Part shown: positions 42,365 through 51,144 of the stretch, one piece after another | Layout of the letters: every line of letters begins with the position of its first letter | Position numbering within the stretch: the first letter of the stretch is position 1 | Assembly (NCBI RefSeq): GCF_029338235.1 | Contig: NZ_CP119785.1 | Span: 2,046,001-2,110,000, forward strand | DNA: 64,000 bases | Direction of reading: 5' to 3' | Source: Haloarcula rara | Lineage (GTDB): Archaea; Halobacteriota; Halobacteria; Halobacteriales; Haloarculaceae | Made by a program: the position numbers and the translations under genes | Notes under the pieces: model-generated | Told to the model about the DNA's origin: nothing | What the model saw: the letters and a program-made list of their open reading frames with translations, nothing else | Database searches by the model: none

Positions 42365-43945
42365 TCAGCGCTCGCTCAGCGGTGAGAGCCCCCGGAGTCG
42401 CCGGAGCGCTCTGACGGTGAGTGTCGACCCGGCCGCAACCAGTCGGTTCGGGACGCTCGGCACCGGGACGAGCGGGTCCCGCGCCGTCGAGACTGTCTGG
42501 CTCTCGGTGTACTTGCGGAGTCCCTCGGGTCCGTGGCGTCGGCCGATACCCGAGTCACCGACGCCGCCCATCGGGGCGTCCGTCGCCGCCCACATACTGA
42601 GGTACGCGTCGTTAACACACGCCGTCCCCGTCTCGATTCGGCGGGCCACGGTCTTCCCGCGAGCGGTGTCGCCGGTCCAGACGCTCGCGTGGAGCCCGTA
42701 GTCGGTGTCGTTTGCGCGCTCGACCGCCTCGTCGGCGTCGCCGACCGGCGTTATCGAGACGACCGGGCCGAACGTCTCTTCACAGGCCGCCGTGGCGTCG
42801 TCGGGGAGGTCGGTGAGGACCGTGGGGTCGTAGAACAGCGGACCCACGTCAGCCCGGCGACGGCCCCCGGTCTCGACGGTGGCTCCCCGCTCGCGGGCGT
42901 CGGCGACGTGTGACTCGACCGTCTCCAGCTGGTGCGTTCCGATGAGCGAGCCGACGTCGGGCCCGAAATCCAGCGACGCACCGAGTTCCAGTGCCTCGGC
43001 GGCTTCGACGAACTGGGTACAGAACTCGTCGTACACCTGCTCGTCGACGAAGATACGCTCGAAGGAGATACACAGCTGCCCGGCGTTGGCGAAGCTCCCG
43101 TGGACGAGCCCCCGGACCGCTGTCGGGATATCCGCGTCGTCGAGGACGACAGCAGCGTTTTTCCCGCCCAGCTCCAGCGAAGCGTCGATGAGGTGCTCGC
43201 CGGCCAGGGACGCCACAGTCCGTCCGGTCTCCGTGCTCCCGGTGAAGGTGACGTAGTCGACGGCCGAAAGCAGGGGTTCACCGAGCGCGTCGCCGTACCC
43301 GGTGACGACCTGGACGAGGTCCTCGGGCACGCCCGCCTCGACGAGCAATTCGACGGCCCTGAGCGCGGAGAAGGGCGTGTCTTCGGCCGGTTTGAGCACG
43401 GCCCCGTTGCCGGCCAGCAACGCCGGGAGCATATCGGAGATGGCCAGCGTCAGCGGGTAGTTCCACGGTTCGATGAGGCCGACGACGCCGACGGGGTCGT
43501 GGTGCTCGACGGCCGTCGTCACCAGCGGGAACGCGCCGTTTCTGCGGACCGGGGCGAGCTCGTCGGGCCCCCGCCGAGCGTAGTAGTCGGCGGTGAGGAC
43601 GATATCGAGTAGTTCGGCGTGGGCATCCATACGGGATTTCCCGCCCTCCAGCTGGACGATATCGAGCAACTCGGCGTCGTTTGCGAGCATCTCGTCGGCG
43701 ACCGACTGCAGTATCCCCGCTCGCTCTGTGACCGGACGCTCGGCCCACTCGGACTGGGCCGCTCGCGCCCGGGAGACGGCCTCGCTGACGTCCGCGGGCT
43801 GGCAGGCCGGGACTGTCCCCAGTTCGCCGTCGGTGAAGGGGCTCCGAACGACCAGCGAGTCACGGGCTTCGACCCGCGGTATCTGCCCCTGCAACCGCTC
43901 GATTGTCTGCTCGGACAGCGACGACGAACCGTTCAATCCTGCCAT
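42365..43945 (-). CDS. NAD(P)-dependent aldehyde dehydrogenase (succinate-semialdehyde dehydrogenase-like)
   Basis: 526 residues. It has VVGLIEPWNYPLTLAISDML, the nucleotide-binding FTGSTETGRTVASLAGE, the catalytic Glu motif LELGGKNAAVVL, catalytic Cys in GQLCISFERIFV and ETFGPVVSITPV: the ALDH core. SFANAGQLC and WNYPLTLA resemble the succinate-semialdehyde and related dehydrogenase group; the true aldehyde is unknown. N-terminal start ATG 43945 with MAGLNGSSSLSEQ. It is longer by about 30 residues than typical family members, with additions at both ends. Single-gene unit, divergent from the deoxyhypusine synthase gene with about 100 bases between starts. Confidence 0.9.
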   Translation of the reverse strand: MAGLNGSSSLSEQTIERLQGQIPRVEARDSLVVRSPFTDGELGTVPACQPADVSEAVSRARAAQSEWAERPVTERAGILQSVADEMLANDAELLDIVQLEGGKSRMDAHAELLDIVLTADYYARRGPDELAPVRRNGAFPLVTTAVEHHDPVGVVGLIEPWNYPLTLAISDMLPALLAGNGAVLKPAEDTPFSALRAVELLVEAGVPEDLVQVVTGYGDALGEPLLSAVDYVTFTGSTETGRTVASLAGEHLIDASLELGGKNAAVVLDDADIPTAVRGLVHGSFANAGQLCISFERIFVDEQVYDEFCTQFVEAAEALELGASLDFGPDVGSLIGTHQLETVESHVADARERGATVETGGRRRADVGPLFYDPTVLTDLPDDATAACEETFGPVVSITPVGDADEAVERANDTDYGLHASVWTGDTARGKTVARRIETGTACVNDAYLSMWAATDAPMGGVGDSGIGRRHGPEGLRKYTESQTVSTARDPLVPVPSVPNRLVAAGSTLTVRALRRLRGLSPLSER

Positions 43946-44048
43946 TGTTTCTCGAACAGGCGGACGACGTATCCTTCTTTTGTCGGTGCTCCTCGACGGC
44001 TGGTACGAACCACGCCGTTTTAGCCCGCTGGCCGACCACTGGGGACCA

Positions 44049-45053
44049 ATGAGCGACCACGAAGACCGAGAGACGTTCTGTCACGACCCCATCGGCCACG
44101 CAGAGGCCCGCGCGGGGATGACCGTCGGCGAACTGGCCGACAGCTACGGCGAGGCCGGTATCGGTGCCGCCGACATCCACGAGGCCGTCGACATCTACGC
44201 AGAGATGCTAGACGACGACGTCACGACGTTCGTCGGCCTGGCCGGCGCGATGGTTCCCACGGGGATGCGGGCCATCGTTTCGGAACTCATCCGCGACGGC
44301 CACGTCGACGTCCTGGTGACGACCGGGGCCAACTGCACCCACGACACCATCGAGGCCATCGGCGGCAAACACCACCACGGCGAGGTGACCGCCGAGGGCC
44401 ACACCGAGCGCGAACACGACGAGAACCTCCGGGACGAGGGCGTCGACCGTATCTACAACGTCTATCTCCCACAGGAACACTTCGCGCTGTTCGAGACCCA
44501 CCTCCGCGAGGAGGTCTTCACCGTCCTCGAAGAGGAGGGCGCGGTCTCCATCCAGCGCATGACCGAGGAACTCGGCCGGGCCAACAGCGAGGTCAACGAG
44601 CGCGAGGACGTCCACGAGGACGCCGGGGTGCTGGCTGCCGCCTACGAGAACGACGTCCCGGTGTACTGTCCCGCTTTCCAGGACTCCGTGCTCGGCCTGC
44701 AGGCCTGGATGTACTCCCAGACGAGCGACTTCACCGTCGACGCCCTGGCCGATATGACCGATATCACCGACATCGCCTACGAGGCCGACAGCGCCGGCGC
44801 GCTGGTCGTCGGCGGCGGTGTCCCGAAGAACTACGTCCTCCAGACGATGCTCGTCTCGCCCGACGCCTACGACTACGCCGTCCAGCTGACGATGGACCCC
44901 GCCAACACCGGCGGGCTCTCCGGCGCGACGCTGGACGAGGCCCGCTCGTGGGGGAAATTAGAGAAGGACGCCCGCAACGTGAGCGTCTACGCCGACGCGA
45001 CCATCACGCTCCCGCTGGTCGTGGCCGCCGCCCGCGAGCGCATCGGGGAGTAG
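44049..45053 (+). CDS. dys: Deoxyhypusine synthase
   Basis: 334 residues from ATG 44049. Conserved segments: MTVGELADSYGEAGIGAADI, FVGLAGAMVPTGMRAIVSEL, VLVTTGANCTHDTIEAIGGK-HHHG, VPVYCPAFQDSVLGLQAWMY, and the active-site area GLSGATLDEARSWGKLEKDA with catalytic Lys in WGK. The enzyme transfers the butylamine moiety of spermidine (in archaea possibly of agmatine-type amines) to a lysine of aIF5A, the first step of hypusine formation, and is essential in archaea. Promoter region in 43946-44048 is shared with the divergent aldehyde dehydrogenase gene. Three GAA-loop hairpins lie downstream. Confidence 0.95.
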   Translation: MSDHEDRETFCHDPIGHAEARAGMTVGELADSYGEAGIGAADIHEAVDIYAEMLDDDVTTFVGLAGAMVPTGMRAIVSELIRDGHVDVLVTTGANCTHDTIEAIGGKHHHGEVTAEGHTEREHDENLRDEGVDRIYNVYLPQEHFALFETHLREEVFTVLEEEGAVSIQRMTEELGRANSEVNEREDVHEDAGVLAAAYENDVPVYCPAFQDSVLGLQAWMYSQTSDFTVDALADMTDITDIAYEADSAGALVVGGGVPKNYVLQTMLVSPDAYDYAVQLTMDPANTGGLSGATLDEARSWGKLEKDARNVSVYADATITLPLVVAAARERIGE

Positions 45054-45098
45054 CGAGGCCGACCGGAGGGAGACCTCGGATACCGACGCGGGGAGAGC

Positions 45099-45170
45099 GA
45101 GGCGCGAAGCGCCTCGAAGCGAGTAGCGCGGAACGAAGTTCCGCGGACCATTCGAGCGGGCGAAGCCCGC
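45099..45170. repeat. Cluster of three GAA-triloop hairpins
   Basis: Between two convergent genes: GAGGCGC-GAA-GCGCCTC (45099-45115, 7 bp), CGCGGAAC-GAA-GTTCCGCG (45127-45145, 8 bp) and GCGGGC-GAA-GCCCGC (45156-45170, 6 bp). Each has perfect arms and the same GAA loop closed by C-G, a loop known to be unusually stable in DNA (the GCGAAGC mini-hairpin). They lie after the dys stop and may end or protect both converging transcripts. Confidence 0.65.
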
Positions 45171-45267
45171 GAGAAGACGGTGGAACCGCGAGCAAAGTGA
45201 CCTGCGGAGGAGTCGGCCGGGAAATCGTCCCGTCCCTGGCGGCGCCGCCCTTGCCGGGGCGCTCGAC

Positions 45268-45516
45268 TCACCCCTGTTGCCAGAGGAACTCGTCGTCCTC
45301 GACGAGGTTGTCGAAGTGGCCCTGCTGGAGATAGCCACCGAACACGAGGACGACGATTCCGAGGGCGGCAAGCGGCAGCGCCCAGACCGTGCTGGCGCCG
45401 CTGACGACGACCGAGGTCGCCGCCGCGAAACACAGCGTCCCGGTCGCGATGGTGATAGCGAAGAGCACGCTCCGGCGGGCACCGGTCTCCGTCTCGTCGA
45501 ACAGCTGTTGGTCCAT
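45268..45516 (-). CDS. Small membrane protein
   Basis: 82 residues from ATG 45516 (MDQQLFDETETGARRSVLFA); a further ATG eight codons upstream is possible. Two hydrophobic helices, SVLFAITIATGTLCFAAATS and TVWALPLAALGIVVLVFGGY, then an acidic tail LVEDDEFLWQQG. No known function. It faces dys tail to tail across the hairpin cluster and is divergent from ychF. Confidence 0.65.
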   Translation of the reverse strand: MDQQLFDETETGARRSVLFAITIATGTLCFAAATSVVVSGASTVWALPLAALGIVVLVFGGYLQQGHFDNLVEDDEFLWQQG

Positions 45517-45681
45517 GATAACTAGAGCGACGGTATGCACCAGTACGCCTTATTTATAATGGCTAGTCTCTGGGATTCCCTGGACGGCGATGGTCGGACC
45601 AGCAACCGCCGTGTGTGGCACTCTCACGCGCTCTCGCTCGGTTTGGCAATCCTTTAGCCGGTCTTTGCGCTCTAGCCGCCA

Positions 45682-46869
45682 ATGAGCTACAAGATCGGAC
45701 TCGTCGGCAAGCCGTCTGTCGGCAAGTCCACCTTCTTCAATGCGGCGACGATGAACGACGTGCCCGAGGGCGCGTATCCGTTCACGACCATCGACCCCTC
45801 GATGGGAGAGGCCTACGTTCGGGTCGACTGTGCGGCCCCGGAGTTCGAGCACAGCTGTACGCCCAACCACGGCTACTGTGACGATGGCGTCCGGTTCGTC
45901 CCGACGAAACTGGTCGACGTGGCCGGGCTGGTCCCCGGTGCTCACGAAGGCAAGGGGCTGGGCAACCAGTTCCTCTCGGACCTGAACGAGGCCGACGTGC
46001 TCATCCACGTCGTGGACTTCACCGGCGAGACGGACCTAGAGGGCGAACCGACCGAGGACCACGACCCGCGCGAGGACATCGAGTTCCTGGAGAACGAACT
46101 CGATATGTGGTATCTGGACGTCCTGGAGAAGGGCATCGAGCGGTACCGCTCGGGCTACCACGGCGAGAACGGCGACATCGAGGCCGACCTCGCCGAGCAG
46201 CTGTCGGCATTCAAAATAAGCGAAGAGGAAATAAAGCAGGTCATCCTCTCGCTCGACCTCGAACTGGACCCCGATGCGTGGGACGACGACGACCGCTTCG
46301 ACCTCGCCCGCGAGATCCGCATCCGAACCAAGCCGATGGTTATCGCGGCCAACAAGATGGACACCGAGGCCGCCCAGGACAACTGGGAGACCGTGACCGA
46401 AGACCCCGACTACGAGCATCTCACCTTCGTCCCCGTCTCCGCCCACGCCGAGAAAGCCCTCAAGAACGGCGCGGAGCAGGACGTGCTCGACTACCGCCCC
46501 GGCGACACCGACTTCGAGGTGACGGCAGACCTCCCCGAGGAGAAGGCCGCCGGGCTCGAAGAGATACGTGCGTTCATCGACGACTTCGACGGCACTGGGG
46601 TCCAGCAGGCCCTGGAGACGGCGCTGTTCGAGGAACTGGACGCGATTGCGGTGTTCCCCGGGGCGCGCAAGCCACAGGACGACGGCACCTTCCTGCAGGA
46701 CTGTTTCGTCCTGCCCGACGGCTCGACGGCGGAGGACTTCGCGTACTTCCTGCATACTGACATCGGTGACGGGTTCCTCCACGCCCACGACGTGCGCTCC
46801 CAGCGCCAGATCGGTGCGGACACCGAACTGGACCACCGCGACGTGGTCGAGATCACGACGACGAACTAG
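45682..46869 (+). CDS. ychF: Obg-type P-loop nucleotide-binding protein, archaeal YchF/OLA1 family
   Basis: 395 residues. G1 KIGLVGKPSVGKSTFFNAAT, effector region YPFTTIDPSMGEAYVRVDC, G3 VDVAGLVPGAHEGKGLGNQF, G4 VIAANKMDTEAAQ, and a C-terminal TGS domain (about 320-395, AVFPGARKPQDDGTFLQD). The second half of the G-domain carries the extended helical insert (ENELDMWYLDVLEKGIERYR) of archaeal YchF. G4 reads NKMD, the GTP-specifying form, unlike the N-x-x-E of bacterial YchF, which prefers ATP. Such proteins bind ribosomes and act in translation or stress. It ends by overlapping the convergent gene by 4 bases. Confidence 0.9.
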   Translation: MSYKIGLVGKPSVGKSTFFNAATMNDVPEGAYPFTTIDPSMGEAYVRVDCAAPEFEHSCTPNHGYCDDGVRFVPTKLVDVAGLVPGAHEGKGLGNQFLSDLNEADVLIHVVDFTGETDLEGEPTEDHDPREDIEFLENELDMWYLDVLEKGIERYRSGYHGENGDIEADLAEQLSAFKISEEEIKQVILSLDLELDPDAWDDDDRFDLAREIRIRTKPMVIAANKMDTEAAQDNWETVTEDPDYEHLTFVPVSAHAEKALKNGAEQDVLDYRPGDTDFEVTADLPEEKAAGLEEIRAFIDDFDGTGVQQALETALFEELDAIAVFPGARKPQDDGTFLQDCFVLPDGSTAEDFAYFLHTDIGDGFLHAHDVRSQRQIGADTELDHRDVVEITTTN

Positions 46870-47372
46870 ATAGCCACCGGACAGCCGTTTATCTCGCCGC
46901 CGCGCATCCCGTCGGCCAGCCAGTAAACCGAGAGCGTGAGCACGACCACGGCACCGAGGGCGAACTCCAGGCCCTCGAGTGGCAAAAAGAGCAGTGACGT
47001 CGAGACACCGACGAGCGAGAGCAGCCCGAGCAACACAGCGGAGCCACAGGCCGCACAGCCCGCCTCGAGCGTGCCCAGCACGACGCCCGCTGCCCCCGCG
47101 CCGCCCTGCTGGATGTCCAGCCCGTGCTCGCGGAAGTGGTAGGTCGCTATCGCGATGTCGAGGCCAGTCAGGAGCGCGACTGCGACAAGCAGGAGCCCCT
47201 GGGTCGGCGTGAAGTTGGCGCCGACGAAGGGGTACAGCTCCCAGAAGATGGTCAGCCGACTCGAAAGCGGAAGCGACCCGCCGACGACGAGGTCGATGAA
47301 CACCGGCGCGTTCAGCGAGACGACGAAGGCCGAAAGCGAGGCGGCGAGTGTCAAATATCGTCGCCTGTTCAC
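46866..47372 (-). CDS. Membrane protein with Cys motif
   Basis: 168 residues, five hydrophobic segments starting LTLAASLSAFVVSLNAPVFI. A cysteine-rich spot EAGCAACGSAVLLGLLSLVG (Cys-x2-Cys, about residues 105-110) and a C-terminal GCPVAI with another Cys next to the end. The pattern may bind a metal or carry out thiol chemistry, but no family is recognised. It overlaps the ychF 3' end by 4 bases, tail to tail. Start ATG 47372 is preceded by a Zn/ribosome-site-poor G/C leader, so translation signals are not informative. Confidence 0.65.
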   Translation of the reverse strand: MNRRRYLTLAASLSAFVVSLNAPVFIDLVVGGSLPLSSRLTIFWELYPFVGANFTPTQGLLLVAVALLTGLDIAIATYHFREHGLDIQQGGAGAAGVVLGTLEAGCAACGSAVLLGLLSLVGVSTSLLFLPLEGLEFALGAVVVLTLSVYWLADGMRGGEINGCPVAI

Positions 47373-47680
47373 ACCTTTGGGTGGTGGCGACCTCCTTTAG
47401 CCCTTGTTCCAATTTGCACCCGAAAGGGACAACCGCCAGCGACCGGTAGGTGCGCCCGGCCGATGACGAGCCGGTGTTCCGAGCCGGGGTGACTCCCCGC
47501 CGGTGACGAACCCTATGAGTGCCGAGGCCACTACTTTAACCTGAGCTGGTGACACAGCCGGCCGGACGGATACGCAGCGACGGTCGCCTCTTGCTGTCGA
47601 GAACGCGGCCGTCCCGACGCTTCCCGCCTCGCTCGCCGAGAACGGTACGTTATTACACGAGGAGCAAAAGATACCGAAAG
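47373..47680 (+). promoter_or_regulatory. Long leader region of the PiT-like gene, possibly structured RNA
   Basis: 308 bases with no supported gene. The segment from about 47445 to 47545 is unusually G/C-rich and foldable: CGGGG-TGACT-CCCCG (47485-47499), then GCCGGTGACG, then TGAGTGCCGAGGCCACT. The order of these parts recalls the cobalamin riboswitch core, but two bases of the expected GGTGnnAnTCC element are missing and I cannot model the rest. A shorter A/T-rich run, ATTACACGAGGAGCAAAAGA (47651-47670), may be the promoter. Confidence 0.25.
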
Positions 47681-48874
47681 ATGGCGTCGGTGGCGCTTTT
47701 AGCAATCGCACTGCTTTCCAGTGTTTCGTTGGCGTGGGCCCTCGGCGCCAGTAGCACGTCACCCCCACTGGCTCCCGCGGTCGGTGCCCGCGCCCTTTCC
47801 GTGATGCGCGCGGCGCTCCTTGTCGGCGTCCTCGCGGCGGCGGGCGCGGTCCTGCAGGGCGGGAGCGTCTCGGAGACGGTCGGTAACGACCTCGTTCTCG
47901 GGCCGTCGTTGACGCCGCTTGCCGTCGCCGTCGGCCTGCTCACCGCTGCCGTCTTCATCGCTATCGGGGTCGCCACCAGCTATCCCATCCCCGCCGCGTT
48001 CGCGACGACCGGTGCGATAATCGGCGTCGGACTCGCACTCGGCGGCGACCCCGCCTTCGAGACTTACCGCGAACTGGCGATGTTCTGGGTGCTCGTTCCG
48101 CCGACCGGCGCGTCTATCGCCTATCTCACGGCTTCGATGCTCCGGCGCGAGGACGTCCCGGACACCGTCGCCATCCCGCTTCTGGGCGGTCTCGTAGGCG
48201 TCGTCGTGGCCAACGTCACCCTCGAAGCCCTCCCGGCCACCGCCGGCACCCGGCCGACCATCGCCAACTTCGTCTCGCGCCTGCTGGGGCCAACCCCCAA
48301 AGTCGTCGGGACGTACGACCTCGCTATGGTCGCGACCACCCTGGCCTGTGGCGCCGGGCTGTTCTTCGTGCTCCGACGACAGACGAGACAGTCGGTCGAT
48401 GTCGCAGTCCGACGGTTTTTGCTCGCACTCGGCGGGCTCGTCGCCTTCTCCAGTGGCGGCAGTCAGGTCGGTCTCGCGATCGGACCACTGCGTGTCATCG
48501 CCAGCGAATCGGCGCTTTTGACGGCGCAAAACGTCGCGCTGGTGGGTGCCACCGGAATCCTGGTGGGGGGCTGGACCGGTGCGCCCCGAATCATACAGGC
48601 TGTCGCCAACGAGTATTCACAGCTCGGAACTCGGCGGTCCATCGCAGCGCTCGTCCCTGCCTTCGTCATCACCCAGACCGGTATTCTCCTCGGCTTTCCC
48701 ATCTCGCTCAACAACATCATCATCTCGAGTGTCATCGGCAGCGGCCTCGTCGTCGGTACCGAGGGCGTCTCCATGCGGAAGATCACGGTCACCGCTGTCG
48801 CGTGGCTCTCGGCGCTGCTGGGCGCGTGTCTGGTCGGATATGTGGCCTTCGGTTTCGCGTCGACACGGCTTTGA
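47681..48874 (+). CDS. PiT-like inorganic phosphate/anion transporter
   Basis: 397 residues from ATG 47681; an in-frame start further upstream (47549) would add a basic, motif-free stretch and is rejected. About ten to eleven helices in two halves. The two PiT signatures are present but altered: N-terminal half GASSTSPPLAPAVGARALSV for GANDxANAxGxxV, and C-terminal half LLGFPISLNNIIISSVIGSG for GxPxSTTHxxxGxxxG. Each half ends near a conserved GAVLQGGSVSETV or AVANEYSQLG. Loss of the Asn-Asp and Thr-Thr-His residues suggests a different anion or cation preference. Single-gene unit with the long leader described separately. Confidence 0.75.
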   Translation: MASVALLAIALLSSVSLAWALGASSTSPPLAPAVGARALSVMRAALLVGVLAAAGAVLQGGSVSETVGNDLVLGPSLTPLAVAVGLLTAAVFIAIGVATSYPIPAAFATTGAIIGVGLALGGDPAFETYRELAMFWVLVPPTGASIAYLTASMLRREDVPDTVAIPLLGGLVGVVVANVTLEALPATAGTRPTIANFVSRLLGPTPKVVGTYDLAMVATTLACGAGLFFVLRRQTRQSVDVAVRRFLLALGGLVAFSSGGSQVGLAIGPLRVIASESALLTAQNVALVGATGILVGGWTGAPRIIQAVANEYSQLGTRRSIAALVPAFVITQTGILLGFPISLNNIIISSVIGSGLVVGTEGVSMRKITVTAVAWLSALLGACLVGYVAFGFASTRL

Positions 48875-49084
48875 CCGGGCGGGTGCGACCGGTCGGGTGC
48901 GACCGGTCGGACGGCCCGCGAACAGACGCCGCGCACCGTTGCGCTGCCGCCCCGACTGACGTGGCGGTCGGGGTGCCGAGGCCAGCTTTTCACCTGGGAC
49001 TCCCGACGGACGGTCGTTTGATTGGGGCCCGGATGAAGGGTGACATGTGAGCGACACCACAGTGACAGTATCTGCGGGCCGACG

Positions 49085-49222
49085 ATGAGCGACGGCGACG
49101 ACGGGCCGTGGACGTGCGACGAGTGCCTCGGTCAGTACCCGTCGACGCCCACCGGCTCACCCAGGCGGATGCCCATCGGCGGCGGGCCGGGGAGGGGCTC
49201 GCCACGGGCCGCGCCGACGTAG
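49085..49222 (+). other. Possible truncated zinc-ribbon gene start
   Basis: An ATG at 49085 begins MSDGDDGPWTCDECLGQYPS, which looks like the opening of a zinc-ribbon protein with one Cys-x2-Cys. After about 18 residues, at 49132, sequence becomes the antisense of the GH15 3' end and no second Cys pair appears before the stop at 49222. It may be a remnant cut by the GH15 gene or coincidence. Confidence 0.25.
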
Positions 49223-50997
49223 AGCGCGCTGTTGACGAGGCCGATGTGGCTGAAGGCCTGCGGGTAGTTGCCCAGATAGCTCCCGTCGGCGGGGTCTAGC
49301 TCCTCGGCGAGCAGCCCCAGCGAGTTGACGTACTCGACCAGCGTCGCCAGCCGGTCGGCAGCCTCGCCGACGCGACCGGACATGGCCAGCGCGTCGACGA
49401 GCCAGCACGCACAGAGGACGAACGCGCCCTCGTCGCCGGGGAGCCCGTCGTCGCCGTCGTAGCGCCTGACCAGCACCTCTGCTTCCAGCAGCCGGGACTC
49501 GACGGCGTCGATGGTCCCCTGGACGCGCTCGTCGTCGAACGGGAGGAACCCGACCACGGGGATGAGAAGCCCCGTCGCATCGAGCGTCTCCTCGTCGCCG
49601 TAGGTCTGGACGAACGCGCCGATATCCTCGTCGTACCCCTTCTCCAGTACGGACTTGCGAACCGCCGTCCGCGCCGCCCGCCACGCCTCGACTGGTGCGT
49701 CGAAGCCGTGGGTCTCGGCGATGTCTATACCGCGGTCGAGCGCGGTCCAGGACAGCACCTTCGAGTAGACGAACTGTTTCGGGCCGTCCCTGACCTCCCA
49801 GATACCGGCGTCGGGCTCGTCCCAGACCTCGGTGACGTAGTCGACGACGCCCCGGACGAGCGCCCACTCGTCGTCTGCGAGCCCGCGGTCGTGGCTGTAG
49901 AGTTCGTCGACTGCGAGCAGTAGTTCGCCGTAGATGTCGAGCTGGCGCTGGCCGGCGGCGCCGTTGCCGACCCGGACCGGCCGCGAGTCGCGATAGCCCG
50001 AGAGGTGGTCGAGTTCGCGTTCGGTCAGCTCCGCCTCGCCGTGGAGGCCATAGAGCGGCTGGATCGATTCCGGCTCGGACGCCGAACAGAGGTCGACGAA
50101 CCACGAGACGTAGTCGGCGGCGGCGTCCGCGTGGCCGAGGTTCGAGAGCGCCTGGACGGTGAACCCGGCGTCCCGCAGCCAGTTGTAGCGGTAGTCCCAG
50201 TTCCGGACGCCGCCGATGTCCTCCGGGAGCGAGGTGGTCGGCGCGGCGGCGATGGCCCCGGATTCGGCGTGAGTGAGCAGCTTCAGCACCAGCCCGGAAC
50301 GGACGACGTGGTCGTGCCAGGGGCCGCCGAAGACACACCCCTCCGAGGGGCAGTCGTGACACCAGTCGCGCCAGTACTCGACCGTGTCCGACAGCGCCGC
50401 GGCGGGGTCGGTGTCGGCGTCCTCGGCGCCGGTACACCGCAGTAACACCCACTCGGTCGAGCCCGGGTCGAGCGTCGTCGTCCCAGTGGCCCGCCCAGCG
50501 TCCCCGTCGAGTTCGAGGTCGAACGCGGCTTCGAGCGTCGTTCGCTCTTCCGGCCCGGCCGCCAGGAGCCCGGCGGCAGTCCGCTCGAAGGTCGCGTCGG
50601 CCCGCCCGTACTCGAAGGCCGGGTCGAAGGTTAGCTCGGCGCTAACCGGACCCCCCTCGCAGTCGAGCCGTCGGTAGAGCACTCTCTTCGGGTGGTCGAC
50701 GGCACCGGCCGGCGGCATGAAATCCGTCACAGTCAGGACGCTGCCGTCGGTCTCGAACCGCGTTTCGAGGACGTTCGTCCTCTCGCGGTAGCGCTGGCGT
50801 CCAGCGGTCCCGTCGGTCGGGCCGACGCGGAACCGCCCGCCTCGCTTCGCGTCGAGTATCGCGGCGAAGACACTCGGGGATTCGACGTGTGGGAACGGGA
50901 ACCAGTCGACCGAGCCGTCGGGACCGACCAGCGCACACGTCTCCAGGTTACCCACGAGCCCGTACGCTTCTATCGGGGTGTAGTCGCCGTCACGCAC
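49132..50997 (-). CDS. Glycoside hydrolase family 15 protein (glucoamylase/trehalase type)
   Basis: 621 residues. N-terminal beta-rich domain opens YTPIEAYGLVGNLETCALVG PDG; the (alpha/alpha)6 catalytic barrel begins near residue 245 with EDIGGVRNWDYRYNWLRDAG, the GH15 signature block. Other family parts: SWFVDLCSASEPESIQPLYG, LSWTALDRGIDIAETHG, GAFVLCACWLVDALAMSGRV and SYLGNYPQAFSHIGLVNSAL, where the catalytic acids and substrate-binding Trp/Tyr are located. Archaeal members have been shown to act as glucoamylase or as trehalase. No signal peptide, hence cytoplasmic, suggesting turnover of internal alpha-glucans or trehalose. The long upstream region (50998-51144) is shared with a divergent reductase gene. 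Confidence 0.9.
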   Translation of the reverse strand: MRDGDYTPIEAYGLVGNLETCALVGPDGSVDWFPFPHVESPSVFAAILDAKRGGRFRVGPTDGTAGRQRYRERTNVLETRFETDGSVLTVTDFMPPAGAVDHPKRVLYRRLDCEGGPVSAELTFDPAFEYGRADATFERTAAGLLAAGPEERTTLEAAFDLELDGDAGRATGTTTLDPGSTEWVLLRCTGAEDADTDPAAALSDTVEYWRDWCHDCPSEGCVFGGPWHDHVVRSGLVLKLLTHAESGAIAAAPTTSLPEDIGGVRNWDYRYNWLRDAGFTVQALSNLGHADAAADYVSWFVDLCSASEPESIQPLYGLHGEAELTERELDHLSGYRDSRPVRVGNGAAGQRQLDIYGELLLAVDELYSHDRGLADDEWALVRGVVDYVTEVWDEPDAGIWEVRDGPKQFVYSKVLSWTALDRGIDIAETHGFDAPVEAWRAARTAVRKSVLEKGYDEDIGAFVQTYGDEETLDATGLLIPVVGFLPFDDERVQGTIDAVESRLLEAEVLVRRYDGDDGLPGDEGAFVLCACWLVDALAMSGRVGEAADRLATLVEYVNSLGLLAEELDPADGSYLGNYPQAFSHIGLVNSALYVGAARGEPLPGPPPMGIRLGEPVGVDGY

Positions 50998-51144
50998 CGG
51001 CCCACCTCCGGTTGTGGGCCGCTCCAGCCAATATATTGTATAGTTGACAGCCCATGTGAGAGGCTACGTCCGGCAGCCTGAAAAATAACCGCCGCCGCTG
51101 CCAGCACAAGAGTGACCCCGTCAAAAGTACAACGATTTGTCAAG

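Noticed and set aside
48886..48913. Two copies of a 14-base unit CGGGTGCGACCGGT in tandem
   Set aside because: Only two copies, outside genes, no spacer structure; not a CRISPR or iteron array.
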